From Actinomycetes bacterium (lineage in GTDB: Bacteria; Actinomycetota; Actinomycetes; S36-B12), in the NCBI GenBank assembly GCA_030425745.1, contig JAUHZW010000034.1, positions 1 through 13,838 on the forward strand: a stretch of DNA of 13,838 nucleotides. Reading direction: 5' to 3'. The position numbers were made by a program, and so were the translations under genes. Positions 7,601 through 13,832 of the stretch are shown here, piece by piece (within the stretch, counting starts at the first letter, position 1; each line of letters starts with the position of its first letter). The notes below the pieces were generated by a model. It worked only from the letters and a program-made list of their open reading frames with translations. It was not told the origin of the DNA and made no database searches.

Positions 7601-9200
7601 CCAGGAACACGCCGAAGAGGCCTCGGTCGGGGATCGTGCCGCCGCTGGTCACCGCGAGGCGTTGGGCCCCGGGGCGAGCGGTGAGGTGATCGGTCTCGCG
7701 GTCCCAGACCAGCCTCGGCCGCAGTTCGGCGAAGTCATCCGAGGGGTAGCGGCCCGACAGCATGTCGAGCACGGACGCGAACACCGATTCGGGCAGTTCC
7801 GTGAACGGCGCCGAGCGACGCACCAGCTCCAGCAGGTCGCCGACGGTCCAGTCGTCCATCGCAACCGCGGCCACGATCTGCTGCGCGAGCACATCGAGGG
7901 GGTGCCGGGGCACATGGACCTGCTCGATCTCGCCGGCCTGCATGCGCGCTGACACGACGGCCGCGGTGAGCAGGTCGCCCCGATACTTCGGCAGGATCAC
8001 GCCGCGACTGACGGCGCCGACCTGATGGCCGGCACGGCCGACCCGCTGCAGGCCGCTGGCGACGCTCGGTGGGGTCTCGACCTGAACCACGAGGTCGATG
8101 GCCCCCATGTCGATGCCGAGTTCGAGGCTGCTCGTCGCGACGACGGCCGGCAGTCGCCCGGCCTTGAGATCCTCCTCGATCACGGACCGCTGCTCGCGGC
8201 TCACCGATCCGTGGTGGGCCCGAGCGATAACGCGATCCTCGGTGTCGGAGTCGCCGTGCTCGATCGCCCGCTCCCGGGCGATCTCGTTCAGCCGCGACGT
8301 GACGCGCTCGGCCAGGCGTCGACTGTTGACGAAGACGAGCGTCGCCCGGTGCTGCTCGATGAGATCGACCAGCTCCTCGTCCAGGTGCGGCCAGATCGAT
8401 GTGCGCCCGATCGATCCCGCGGCGCTGCCGCGGACCTCGGTCTCGGCCCCGAGGTCGGCCATGTCCTCGACGGGCACGCGGACCTGCAGGTCCCACGACT
8501 TGGTCGACTCGGGTGCGACCACCGTCGCGGGCTGGAACGGGCGCAGCCACGAGGCGACGGTCTCGATGGGGCTGACCGTCGCGGAGAGCCCGATGCGCTG
8601 GGCGGGCCGCTCGAGCAGGGCATCGAGTCGCTCGAGGGACACCGCCAGGTGGGCTCCGCGCTTGGTGCCCGCCACGGCGTGCACCTCGTCGATGATGACC
8701 GTCTCGATGCCGCGGAGGGCCTCGCGGGCCCGGGAGGTGAGCAGGAGGAAGAGCGACTCGGGCGTGGTGATGAGTATGTCCGGCGGACGACGAGCCATCC
8801 GGGCGCGCTCGGCGGCGGGGGTGTCGCCGGTGCGCATGCCGACGGTGATGTCGGGCACGGGAGCCCCGATCCGGGCCGCCTCGTGTCGGATGCCGGTGAG
8901 CGGCCCGCGCAGGTTCCGCTCGACGTCGACGGCGAGGGCCTTCAACGGCGACACGTACAGCACCCGGCAGCGGCGCAGCGGATCCTCCGGAGCCGGCTCG
9001 GTCGCCAGTCGGTCGAGGGCATGGAGGAAGGCGGCGAGGGTCTTGCCGCTGCCGGTCGGCGCCACGACGAGGGTGTCGTCTCCCCGTGCGATGGCCTCCC
9101 AGGCGCCCTGCTGCGCCGGGGTCGGACCGGCGAATGTCGAGGTGAACCAGTCGCGCGCGAGGGCACCGAGGGCGAGGGTCACCGCATGATTGTGGTCCAT
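4662..9200 (-). CDS. lhr: Large ATP-dependent DNA helicase Lhr
   Basis: Lhr is a superfamily 2 ATPase that translocates 3' to 5' on single-stranded DNA and unwinds RNA:DNA hybrids; it is damage-linked in mycobacteria. The motifs are intact: Walker A APTGSGKT at residues 47-54, TTPESL at 145-150, Walker B DEVH at 171-174, SAT at 206-208, HHGSVSREQR at 329-338, TSSLELGIDMG at 356-366 and QRVGRAG at 385-391. Winged-helix and beta-barrel modules of the Lhr core follow, then a long C-terminal Lhr-CTD. At 1512 residues it matches the roughly 1,500-residue mycobacterial protein. I place the start at the ATG at 9200, or the GTG at 9182, because the family begins near there. The frame stays open another 427 codons upstream only as an antisense shadow of DUF3046, the sulfotransferase and the MFS gene. 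It is transcribed first in the lhr-nei operon. Confidence 0.96.
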   Translation of the reverse strand: MDHNHAVTLALGALARDWFTSTFAGPTPAQQGAWEAIARGDDTLVVAPTGSGKTLAAFLHALDRLATEPAPEDPLRRCRVLYVSPLKALAVDVERNLRGPLTGIRHEAARIGAPVPDITVGMRTGDTPAAERARMARRPPDILITTPESLFLLLTSRAREALRGIETVIIDEVHAVAGTKRGAHLAVSLERLDALLERPAQRIGLSATVSPIETVASWLRPFQPATVVAPESTKSWDLQVRVPVEDMADLGAETEVRGSAAGSIGRTSIWPHLDEELVDLIEQHRATLVFVNSRRLAERVTSRLNEIARERAIEHGDSDTEDRVIARAHHGSVSREQRSVIEEDLKAGRLPAVVATSSLELGIDMGAIDLVVQVETPPSVASGLQRVGRAGHQVGAVSRGVILPKYRGDLLTAAVVSARMQAGEIEQVHVPRHPLDVLAQQIVAAVAMDDWTVGDLLELVRRSAPFTELPESVFASVLDMLSGRYPSDDFAELRPRLVWDRETDHLTARPGAQRLAVTSGGTIPDRGLFGVFLVGTEGSGSDGRGGRRVGELDEEMVYESRVGDVIALGASSWRIEEITHDRVLVSPAPGEPGRLPFWHGDALGRPAALGRAVGEFIRGVGGTADPDPLLAPAGLDERARTNLLAYLADQREATGRLPSDTDLIVERFRDELGDWRIVVHSPFGAQVHAPWALLLGARLREETGLDAQVMHADDGIVLRLPDTDDEDAARRVTELIAMDPEDVEAGVTRELGGAALFAARFRECAARALLLPKRRPDRRAPLWQQRQRSAHLLEVAAQHADFPIILETVRECLQDVYDVPALQTLLGEIRAGRVRVHDVMTEQPSPFAQSLLLGYVASFLYEGDAPLAEKRAQALTLDPVLLAELLGTSELRDLLDAEAIAEVEAELQHLEERRHARDAEDAADLLRILGPLSADEAAARGIDAEWLISLIADRRAVSVRIAGADATAAIEDVGRLRDALGVAAPPGVPEAHLEAGADPLGFLLSRFARTHGPFTAGDVTDALGIPRAVAEAGLSALVTAGRLTRGEFRPVEAGGSPTHQEFCDPQVLRRIRRRSIARLRHEVEPVSPEQYAAFLADWQHVTPVGARPGLRGPDGCFEVLDQLAGAALPASTWTTAVLPPRVDAVADTEIDALLASGEIVWWGVSPLAGGDGVVALAPADRAPTLLPIPAEELSEGARLVVSALQDGGALFFRDLADRCGVGASHSPLPDDTSLVDALWEAVWAGRVTNDSWVALRARLSGGSGTAARHAGRHAGARGRRRALPTRTGPAAGAGRWSLLDPLRAGVDSTAASTVRAEVLLERYGIVTRGVAASERVEGGFARLYRVLQAFEDAGRCQRVYAIDGLGAAQFGPSSAIDRLRSTRPEREPRVVVLAATDPAQPYGATLSWPAHPDDALGHRPGRKAGALVVLLDGMLTLFCEKGGRTLLSWSTDETALSAALDGLATQAPRLGLDRFIITRIDGEPVDPVWGERLRAAGFLPTPRGWRSPVRSG

Positions 9201-9228
9201 GGGGCAGACTGCCGCCGTGCGACTGACC
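9201..9228. promoter_or_regulatory. 16-bp divergent lhr/DUF3046 gap with central palindrome
   Basis: Only 16 bases separate the lhr ATG (9200, minus) and the DUF3046 GTG (9217, plus). The gap holds a perfect 11-bp palindrome GGCAG-A-CTGCC (9203-9213), centred almost exactly midway between the starts. Overlapping it are -10-like boxes facing both ways: CAGACT at 9205-9210 (plus, six bases before the GTG) and CAGTCT at 9211-9206 (minus, five bases before the ATG). Both lack the leading T of TANNNT. A minus-strand GGTCAGTC (9228-9221) lies nine bases before the lhr-facing box. Neither gene has a good SD, so both mRNAs are probably leaderless. Confidence 0.4.
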
Positions 9229-9408
9229 GACTTCTGGGAGCGGATGGAGACCGTGCTCGGCCCCGAGTACGCCCATTCGTGGGCGCAGGACATCGTCCTG
9301 CCCCCGCTCGGTCGCACGGTCGAGCAGGCCATCGCCGACGGCATCGACACCAAGGAGATCTGGCGCGCCGTGTGCTCCACGACTGAGGTTCCGGGGACCC
9401 TGACATGA
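9217..9408 (+). CDS. DUF3046 family protein
   Basis: This 63-residue protein matches DUF3046, a small actinobacterial family of unknown function usually found next to recA (the Rv2738c position in Mycobacterium tuberculosis). The family pattern is clear: MRLTDFWERMETVLGPEYA at the N terminus, a central HSWAQDIVLPPLGRTVEQAI and a C-terminal KEIWRAVCSTTEVP. I chose the GTG at 9217 because the family starts with MRLT; the open frame from 9190 would add nine residues that overlap the lhr start. The stop overlaps the sulfotransferase ATG (ATGA at 9405-9408), so the next gene is probably translationally coupled to it. No catalytic motif, signal peptide or membrane segment is visible. The function is unknown; neighbourhood alone suggests a DNA repair link. 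Confidence 0.9.
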   Translation: MRLTDFWERMETVLGPEYAHSWAQDIVLPPLGRTVEQAIADGIDTKEIWRAVCSTTEVPGTLT

Positions 9409-10109
9409 GGTGGGGATCCTCGAGCGGCCAGCCGTTGCGGTTCATCACGGTGGTGACCTACGGGCGCACGGGCAGCACCGCCCTCCAGGCGGCGCTCAAC
9501 GCGCTGCCCGGCGTGCTGGTCCGTGGCGAGAACTACGGCGCGCTGCGCGGGCTGCACGACTACGTGCAGGCGCTCGCCGAGACCGCCGACCGGCACAGTG
9601 CCGGGCGACCCAGCCATCCGTGGTTCGGCTCTGCGCGGCTGGATCCGTCGGCGGTGCTCGACGGCCTGCGCGAGCATGTGCTGACGACGGTTCTGCGGCC
9701 CGGGAAGGACATCGCGTGGGTGGGCTTCAAGGAGGTCCGCTACGAGCCCGGCCACTTCGCGACGTACGACGAGCTGCTGGAGTACCTGCTGTTCCTCGAC
9801 AAGCTGTTTCCCGGCATGCGCTACCTCGTCAACGTCCGTGATCCGGAGGCCGCCGCCCGCAGCGGCTGGTGGCCCGACCACGGTGACGCGCTCACCGTCC
9901 TCGCCGAGTCGCGCGACCGGCTGACCCGCGCGACGGCCGACCTCTCGTCGGTGTTCGGCCCCGGTCGGGCGGCGCTCGTCGACTACGACGTGTGGCGTGA
10001 TGATCCGGACACTGCCCTGAGGGCGTTCGCCGAGCTGGGACTCCCGGGCGACGACGCCGCGGTGCGCGCCGCGCTGGCCGAGCACCTGGGTCACGGGAGG
10101 CATGCATGA
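9405..10109 (+). CDS. PAPS-dependent sulfotransferase family protein
   Basis: This 234-residue cytoplasmic protein has the two cofactor motifs of the sulfotransferase fold. The 5'-phosphosulfate loop is YGRTGSTALQ at residues 19-28, preceded by strand LRFITVVT. The 3'-phosphate-binding segment is LVNVRDPEAAARS at 141-153, with Arg145 and Ser153. A conserved RGENYGALRG follows the loop at 40-49, and WVGFKEVRY at 105-113 is typical of bacterial members. The family transfers sulfate from PAPS to hydroxyl or amino groups of glycolipids, sugars or small metabolites; the acceptor here is unknown. It starts inside the DUF3046 stop codon and precedes an MFS transporter, suggesting modification followed by export, although that is inference. 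The pair interrupts the DUF3046-recA adjacency known from mycobacteria. Its stop overlaps a tiny duplicated start site. Confidence 0.85.
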   Translation: MRWGSSSGQPLRFITVVTYGRTGSTALQAALNALPGVLVRGENYGALRGLHDYVQALAETADRHSAGRPSHPWFGSARLDPSAVLDGLREHVLTTVLRPGKDIAWVGFKEVRYEPGHFATYDELLEYLLFLDKLFPGMRYLVNVRDPEAAARSGWWPDHGDALTVLAESRDRLTRATADLSSVFGPGRAALVDYDVWRDDPDTALRAFAELGLPGDDAAVRAALAEHLGHGRHA

Positions 10110-10143
10110 GCAGCCGACGCATGGTCGGGAGGCACGCATGAGC
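10094..10143 (+). repeat. Duplicated SD/start junction between the sulfotransferase and MFS genes
   Basis: An 18-bp sequence occurs twice, 32 bases apart: CGGGAGGCATGCATGAGC at 10094-10111 and CGGGAGGCACGCATGAGC at 10126-10143, differing at one base. Each copy holds a GGGAGG Shine-Dalgarno, a five-base spacer, and ATGA forming an overlapped stop and start. Outside the 18 bp the flanks are not clearly related. Confidence 0.85.
10106..10141 (+). CDS. Possible 11-codon mini-cistron linking sulfotransferase and MFS genes
   Basis: ATG at 10106 overlaps the sulfotransferase TGA (ATGA) and has GGGAGG five bases upstream. The frame reads MSSRRMVGRHA and stops at 10139-10141, overlapping the MFS ATG at 10138 (again ATGA). 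Its last residues (GRHA) repeat the end of the sulfotransferase (HGRHA), as expected if the stop/start junction was duplicated. The peptide itself is unlikely to have a function; translating it would keep ribosomes coupled to the MFS start. Whether it is translated cannot be told from sequence. Confidence 0.35.
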   Translation: MSSRRMVGRHA

Positions 10144-11412
10144 GCACCCACGCTCACCCCCGGCTCCGTCGAGGTCCGCACCGTCCAGAAGCGCTCCGTG
10201 GCGGTGCTGTCGGCCGGGTCGGTGGTCGGCGGGGTCGCGGTCGCGGGCTCGGTGGCCGCCGGAGCCCTGATCGCCGAGTCGGTCGCCGGATCCGAGGCGG
10301 CGGCGGGCCTGGCCCAGACGATGGGGGTCCTGGGTGCGGCCGTCCTGGCCCTGCCGCTGGCCCGCATCGCGCTCGGCCGTGGGCGGCGCGCGGCGCTGGC
10401 CACCGGATACGGCCTCGGCGCCCTAGGGTCCGTCATCGTCGTCATCGCCGCGGTCACACGCAGCCTTCCGCTCGTGCTCATCGGGTGCTTCTTCGTCGGG
10501 GTGGCGTCGGCATCGACCTACCAGGCGCGTTACGCGGCCACCGACCTCGCCACCGAGGAGCACCGGGCCCGGTCGCTCTCGTGGGTCGTGTGGGCGGGCA
10601 CCATCGGTGCGGTCCTCGGCCCGAACCTGCTGAACGCCTCCGGCAACCTCGGACTCGCCCTCGGGCTTCCGCAGCTGGCCGGGCCGTATGTCGTGGCCGC
10701 GGCATGCCTCGCGGTCGGCACGCTGGTCATCTGGCTGTTCCTGCGCCCCGACCCGTACCGGATGTCGCTGAAGCTGCGTTCCGACGCCGGTCACGACGTT
10801 CGCCGCCCCCGGCTCCGTGAGGGGCTGACGCACCTGCGGGGCCGGCCACGGGCCATCCTCGGGATCGTCGCGATCGCCATCGGTCACGTCGTCATGGTCA
10901 TGATCATGGTGATGACACCGGTGCACATGGCGCATGTCGACGTGACGCTGCAGCTCATCGGTCTGGTCATCAGCGTGCACGTCGCCGGCATGTACGCCCT
11001 GTCTCCCGTCGTGGGGTGGGCGGTCGATCGCTTCGGCCGTGTCCAGGTCATCGTCGGCGGAGTCGTCATCCTGGCGATCTCGGCGGTGATCTCCGGTCTG
11101 GCCCCGGGCGACAACGTGCCGATGCTCGGGGTGGGTCTGTTCCTGCTCGGCCTGGGGTGGTCGTGCACCCTCATCGCCGGCTCGACCCTCGTGACGGACG
11201 AGGTCGAGCCCACCGAGCGGCCGGCGGTGCAGGGTCTGTCCGATCTGGTGATGAACGGGGCCGGAGCGATCGGGGGAGCAGCCGCGGGCATCATCGTGCT
11301 GGTCTCCTCCTACGGCTGGCTGTGCGCCGCGGCCTTCATCCCGCTGGGCGTCCTGGCCGTGATGACGGCACTCCCGGCGTGTCGCGCGCATTCGAACAAG
11401 CGTTCGATGTAG
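10138..11412 (+). CDS. Major facilitator superfamily (MFS) transporter
   Basis: This 424-residue membrane protein has about 12 hydrophobic segments in two halves joined by a charged loop near residues 200-235 (RPDPYRMSLKLRSDAGHDVRR). The second-half motif A is intact (GWAVDRFGR at 293-301), while the first-half loop is degenerate (ALGRGRRAAL, lacking the usual Asp). A Met/His-rich segment at about 249-268 (GHVVMVMIMVMTPVHMAHVD) and a SVHVAGMYALSPVVG stretch point to a distinct MFS branch. The substrate is unknown; coupling to a sulfotransferase suggests export of a sulfated product. The ATG at 10138 has GGGAGG five bases upstream; an in-frame ATG at 10102 would add 12 residues but has only a one-base SD spacing. 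The last codons (His-Ser-Asn-Lys-Arg-Ser-Met) are also the LexA operator for recA. Confidence 0.9.
   Translation: MSAPTLTPGSVEVRTVQKRSVAVLSAGSVVGGVAVAGSVAAGALIAESVAGSEAAAGLAQTMGVLGAAVLALPLARIALGRGRRAALATGYGLGALGSVIVVIAAVTRSLPLVLIGCFFVGVASASTYQARYAATDLATEEHRARSLSWVVWAGTIGAVLGPNLLNASGNLGLALGLPQLAGPYVVAAACLAVGTLVIWLFLRPDPYRMSLKLRSDAGHDVRRPRLREGLTHLRGRPRAILGIVAIAIGHVVMVMIMVMTPVHMAHVDVTLQLIGLVISVHVAGMYALSPVVGWAVDRFGRVQVIVGGVVILAISAVISGLAPGDNVPMLGVGLFLLGLGWSCTLIAGSTLVTDEVEPTERPAVQGLSDLVMNGAGAIGGAAAGIIVLVSSYGWLCAAAFIPLGVLAVMTALPACRAHSNKRSM
11392..11407. promoter_or_regulatory. LexA operator (SOS box) upstream of recA
   Basis: TCGAAC-AAGC-GTTCGA is a perfect 6+4+6 palindrome matching the Gram-positive/actinobacterial LexA box (GAAC-N4-GTTC core). 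It lies inside the last codons of the MFS gene, 165 bases before the recA ATG. A TAGTTT (TANNNT) at 11410-11415, just after the box, could be the -10 of the repressed promoter; no good -35 is evident. Confidence 0.85.
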
Positions 11413-11472
11413 TTTCCCCGGTGTCGGCCTGACCGTGGCAGCCCTCCACAGGCTCCGTGATCGGATCGGCGA

Positions 11473-11494
11473 TGTCAGACCCCGCCCCTAGCGT
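11473..11494 (+). promoter_or_regulatory. RecA-NDp type (PafBC-dependent) promoter of recA
   Basis: TGTCAGAC (11473-11480), eight bases, then TAGCGT (11489-11494) fits the published LexA-independent damage promoter pattern tTGTCRgtg-N8-TAnnnT: the TGTCR core, exact spacing and -10 all match. Transcription would begin near 11501, giving a leader of about 70 bases and an AAGGAG Shine-Dalgarno at 11561-11566. No terminator hairpin is evident between the MFS stop and this element. Confidence 0.7.
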
Positions 11495-11571
11495 TCTGGC
11501 ATCGGGCATGACCCGCGAAGTGAACACACCACACATGTCCACAGCCACACCACAGAACGCAAGGAGTTCCC

Positions 11572-12624
<1,053 letters not shown>

Positions 12625-12625
12625 C

Positions 12626-13189
12626 ATGCCCTTTGACGGCCCCACCCCGGGGTCGCCGGCGGATCTGCAGCCGGATGCCGATCCGGAGCAGGTGGCTCGG
12701 ACCATCCTGCTCCGGCGGCTGACGGCTGCCCCGCGTTCACGGGCGCAGCTGCACGACGACCTCCGCAAGCGTGGAGTCCCGGACGATGTCTGCGAGCGGG
12801 TGCTCGACCGCTTCACCGAGGTGGGGCTGATCGACGACGAGACGTTCGCCCGGATGTGGGTGGAATCGCGGCAGCGGTCACGGGGCATGGCCCGGCCGGT
12901 GCTGCGACAGGAACTGCGCCGCAAGGGCATCGACGGCGACGTCGCCGAGGCGGCGCTGGAGGAGATTGACGCGGACGATGAGCGCGCCCGTGCGGTGGAA
13001 CTGGTGCGGGTCAAGGCCCGCAGTCTCGGCCGGCTGGAGCCGCAGGCCCGGGTGCGCCGGCTGGTTGGGATGCTGCAGCGCCGGGGCTACTCCGGCTCGG
13101 TCGCCTTCTCGGTCGTGCGGGAGGTGCTGGCCGACGAGGCTGACGAGCTTGGCCTGGAAACGCCGGAGCACGAGTCGCCGGAGTACTAG
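12626..13189 (+). CDS. recX: Regulatory protein RecX
   Basis: RecX caps and limits RecA filaments and is normally co-expressed with RecA. This 187-residue protein shows the RecX three-helix repeats. The first is ILLRRLTAAPRSRAQLHDDLRKRGV, followed by LDRFTEVGLIDDETFARMWVESR with the conserved LIDDxxFA motif. The second is RPVLRQELRRKGIDGDVAEAAL, and the third is RVRRLVGMLQRRGYSGSVAFSVVREVL. A disordered N-terminal stretch of about 25 residues precedes them. The ATG at 12626 lies one base after the recA stop with no strong SD, so translation is probably coupled to recA; the frame is open into recA, but the family starts here. Its 3' end converges with the TetR gene across about 20 bases. Confidence 0.95.
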   Translation: MPFDGPTPGSPADLQPDADPEQVARTILLRRLTAAPRSRAQLHDDLRKRGVPDDVCERVLDRFTEVGLIDDETFARMWVESRQRSRGMARPVLRQELRRKGIDGDVAEAALEEIDADDERARAVELVRVKARSLGRLEPQARVRRLVGMLQRRGYSGSVAFSVVREVLADEADELGLETPEHESPEY

Positions 13190-13218
13190 GCACGGTGCCA
13201 GGCAGGCCGGTCAGGCCT
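13189..13218. terminator. Possible weak bidirectional terminator between recX and the TetR gene
   Basis: Two short inverted repeats fill the convergent gap: GGCAC-G-GTGCC (13189-13199) and AGGCC-GGTCA-GGCCT (13204-13218). Stems are only 5 bp and there is no T-run on either strand, so this is at best an actinobacterial U-less hairpin. The second repeat runs into the last TetR codons. Confidence 0.25.
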
Positions 13219-13825
13219 CCGGTCGCTCGCGCATCAGCAGGGGCATGAGGATCGCGTCGACGATGTGCTCTGCCTCTTCGGGGGTGGGGCATGCGCCGGT
13301 CATCACCAGACTGTTCATGACCAGAGCCGAGGGGATCTGCAGCAGGTAGGGGTCGATCGGGTGGGGTGGGATATCCCCGCGGGCCATGCCCAGCTGCATC
13401 ATGGTCATGAGCTCCGCCTGCTTGGGCAGTCCGAACCGGGTCTGGAACTCGGTCACCAGGGCCGGGTCGTGAGCGCCCTCGGAGATCAGCTCCCGCAGCA
13501 CGATGTCGAGATCGCCATCGAGCTCCTCGCTGAGTCGGGTCATCGAGTGCAGCAGGTCGTCGCGCAGGCTGCCGGTCGTGATGTCCGGAGTCGGGAGGTT
13601 CTCCTCCATCGTGGTGATGGCCACGTCGAGGGCGAGGTCGCGGACGTTGTCCCACCGCCGGTAGAGCGAGGACTTGCCGGTGCCGGCCCGCTTGGCGATG
13701 CGGTCCATGGACGCTCCGCGCAGGCCGTTCTCGGCGATCTCCGCGAGGGCCGCCGCGAAGACCGCCTCGCGCAGCTCCGCGCCCCGGCGTCGCGCATGCG
13801 GGGGCGAGGCTTGGTCGGCGGACAT
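13211..13825 (-). CDS. TetR/AcrR-family transcriptional regulator
   Basis: This 204-residue protein begins with a TetR HTH at about residues 19-60: LREAVFAAALAEIAENG, then ASMDRIAKRAGTGKSSLYRRW with the recognition-helix pattern KSSLYRRW. The rest is a helical ligand-binding and dimerisation domain (TetR_C-like), ending in HIVDAILMPLLM. TetR proteins usually repress a nearby efflux or metabolic gene and release DNA on binding a small molecule. The target may lie beyond the right edge; the MFS gene at 10138 is too far and separately controlled to assume. The ATG at 13825 lies seven bases after a TATCCT box and lacks an SD, suggesting a leaderless message. It is convergent to recX and has no evident role in recombination. 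Confidence 0.92.
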   Translation of the reverse strand: MSADQASPPHARRRGAELREAVFAAALAEIAENGLRGASMDRIAKRAGTGKSSLYRRWDNVRDLALDVAITTMEENLPTPDITTGSLRDDLLHSMTRLSEELDGDLDIVLRELISEGAHDPALVTEFQTRFGLPKQAELMTMMQLGMARGDIPPHPIDPYLLQIPSALVMNSLVMTGACPTPEEAEHIVDAILMPLLMRERPEA

Positions 13826-13832
13826 GCCGGTG

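Noticed and set aside
8025..9386. Long plus-strand open frame opposite the lhr N terminus (453 codons)
   Set aside because: Composition is typical of a high-GC antisense shadow (Gly/Arg/Asp/Leu rich, no domain), fully opposite conserved helicase motifs.
10102..10137. Alternative MFS start at ATG 10102 adding 12 residues
   Set aside because: The SD would be only one base from that ATG, whereas the ATG at 10138 has the same GGGAGG at five bases; kept as a minor possibility.
9201..10481. Lhr frame remains open for 427 codons upstream of the ATG at 9200
   Set aside because: It runs antisense through DUF3046, the sulfotransferase and the MFS N terminus; its translation is Arg/Pro/Thr-rich with no Lhr similarity, and the family starts at about 9200.
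10423..11391. Minus-strand frame opposite the MFS gene (322 codons), rich in Asp and His
   Set aside because: His/Asp richness arises from antisense reading of Val, Met and Ile codons of membrane helices; not a metal-binding protein.
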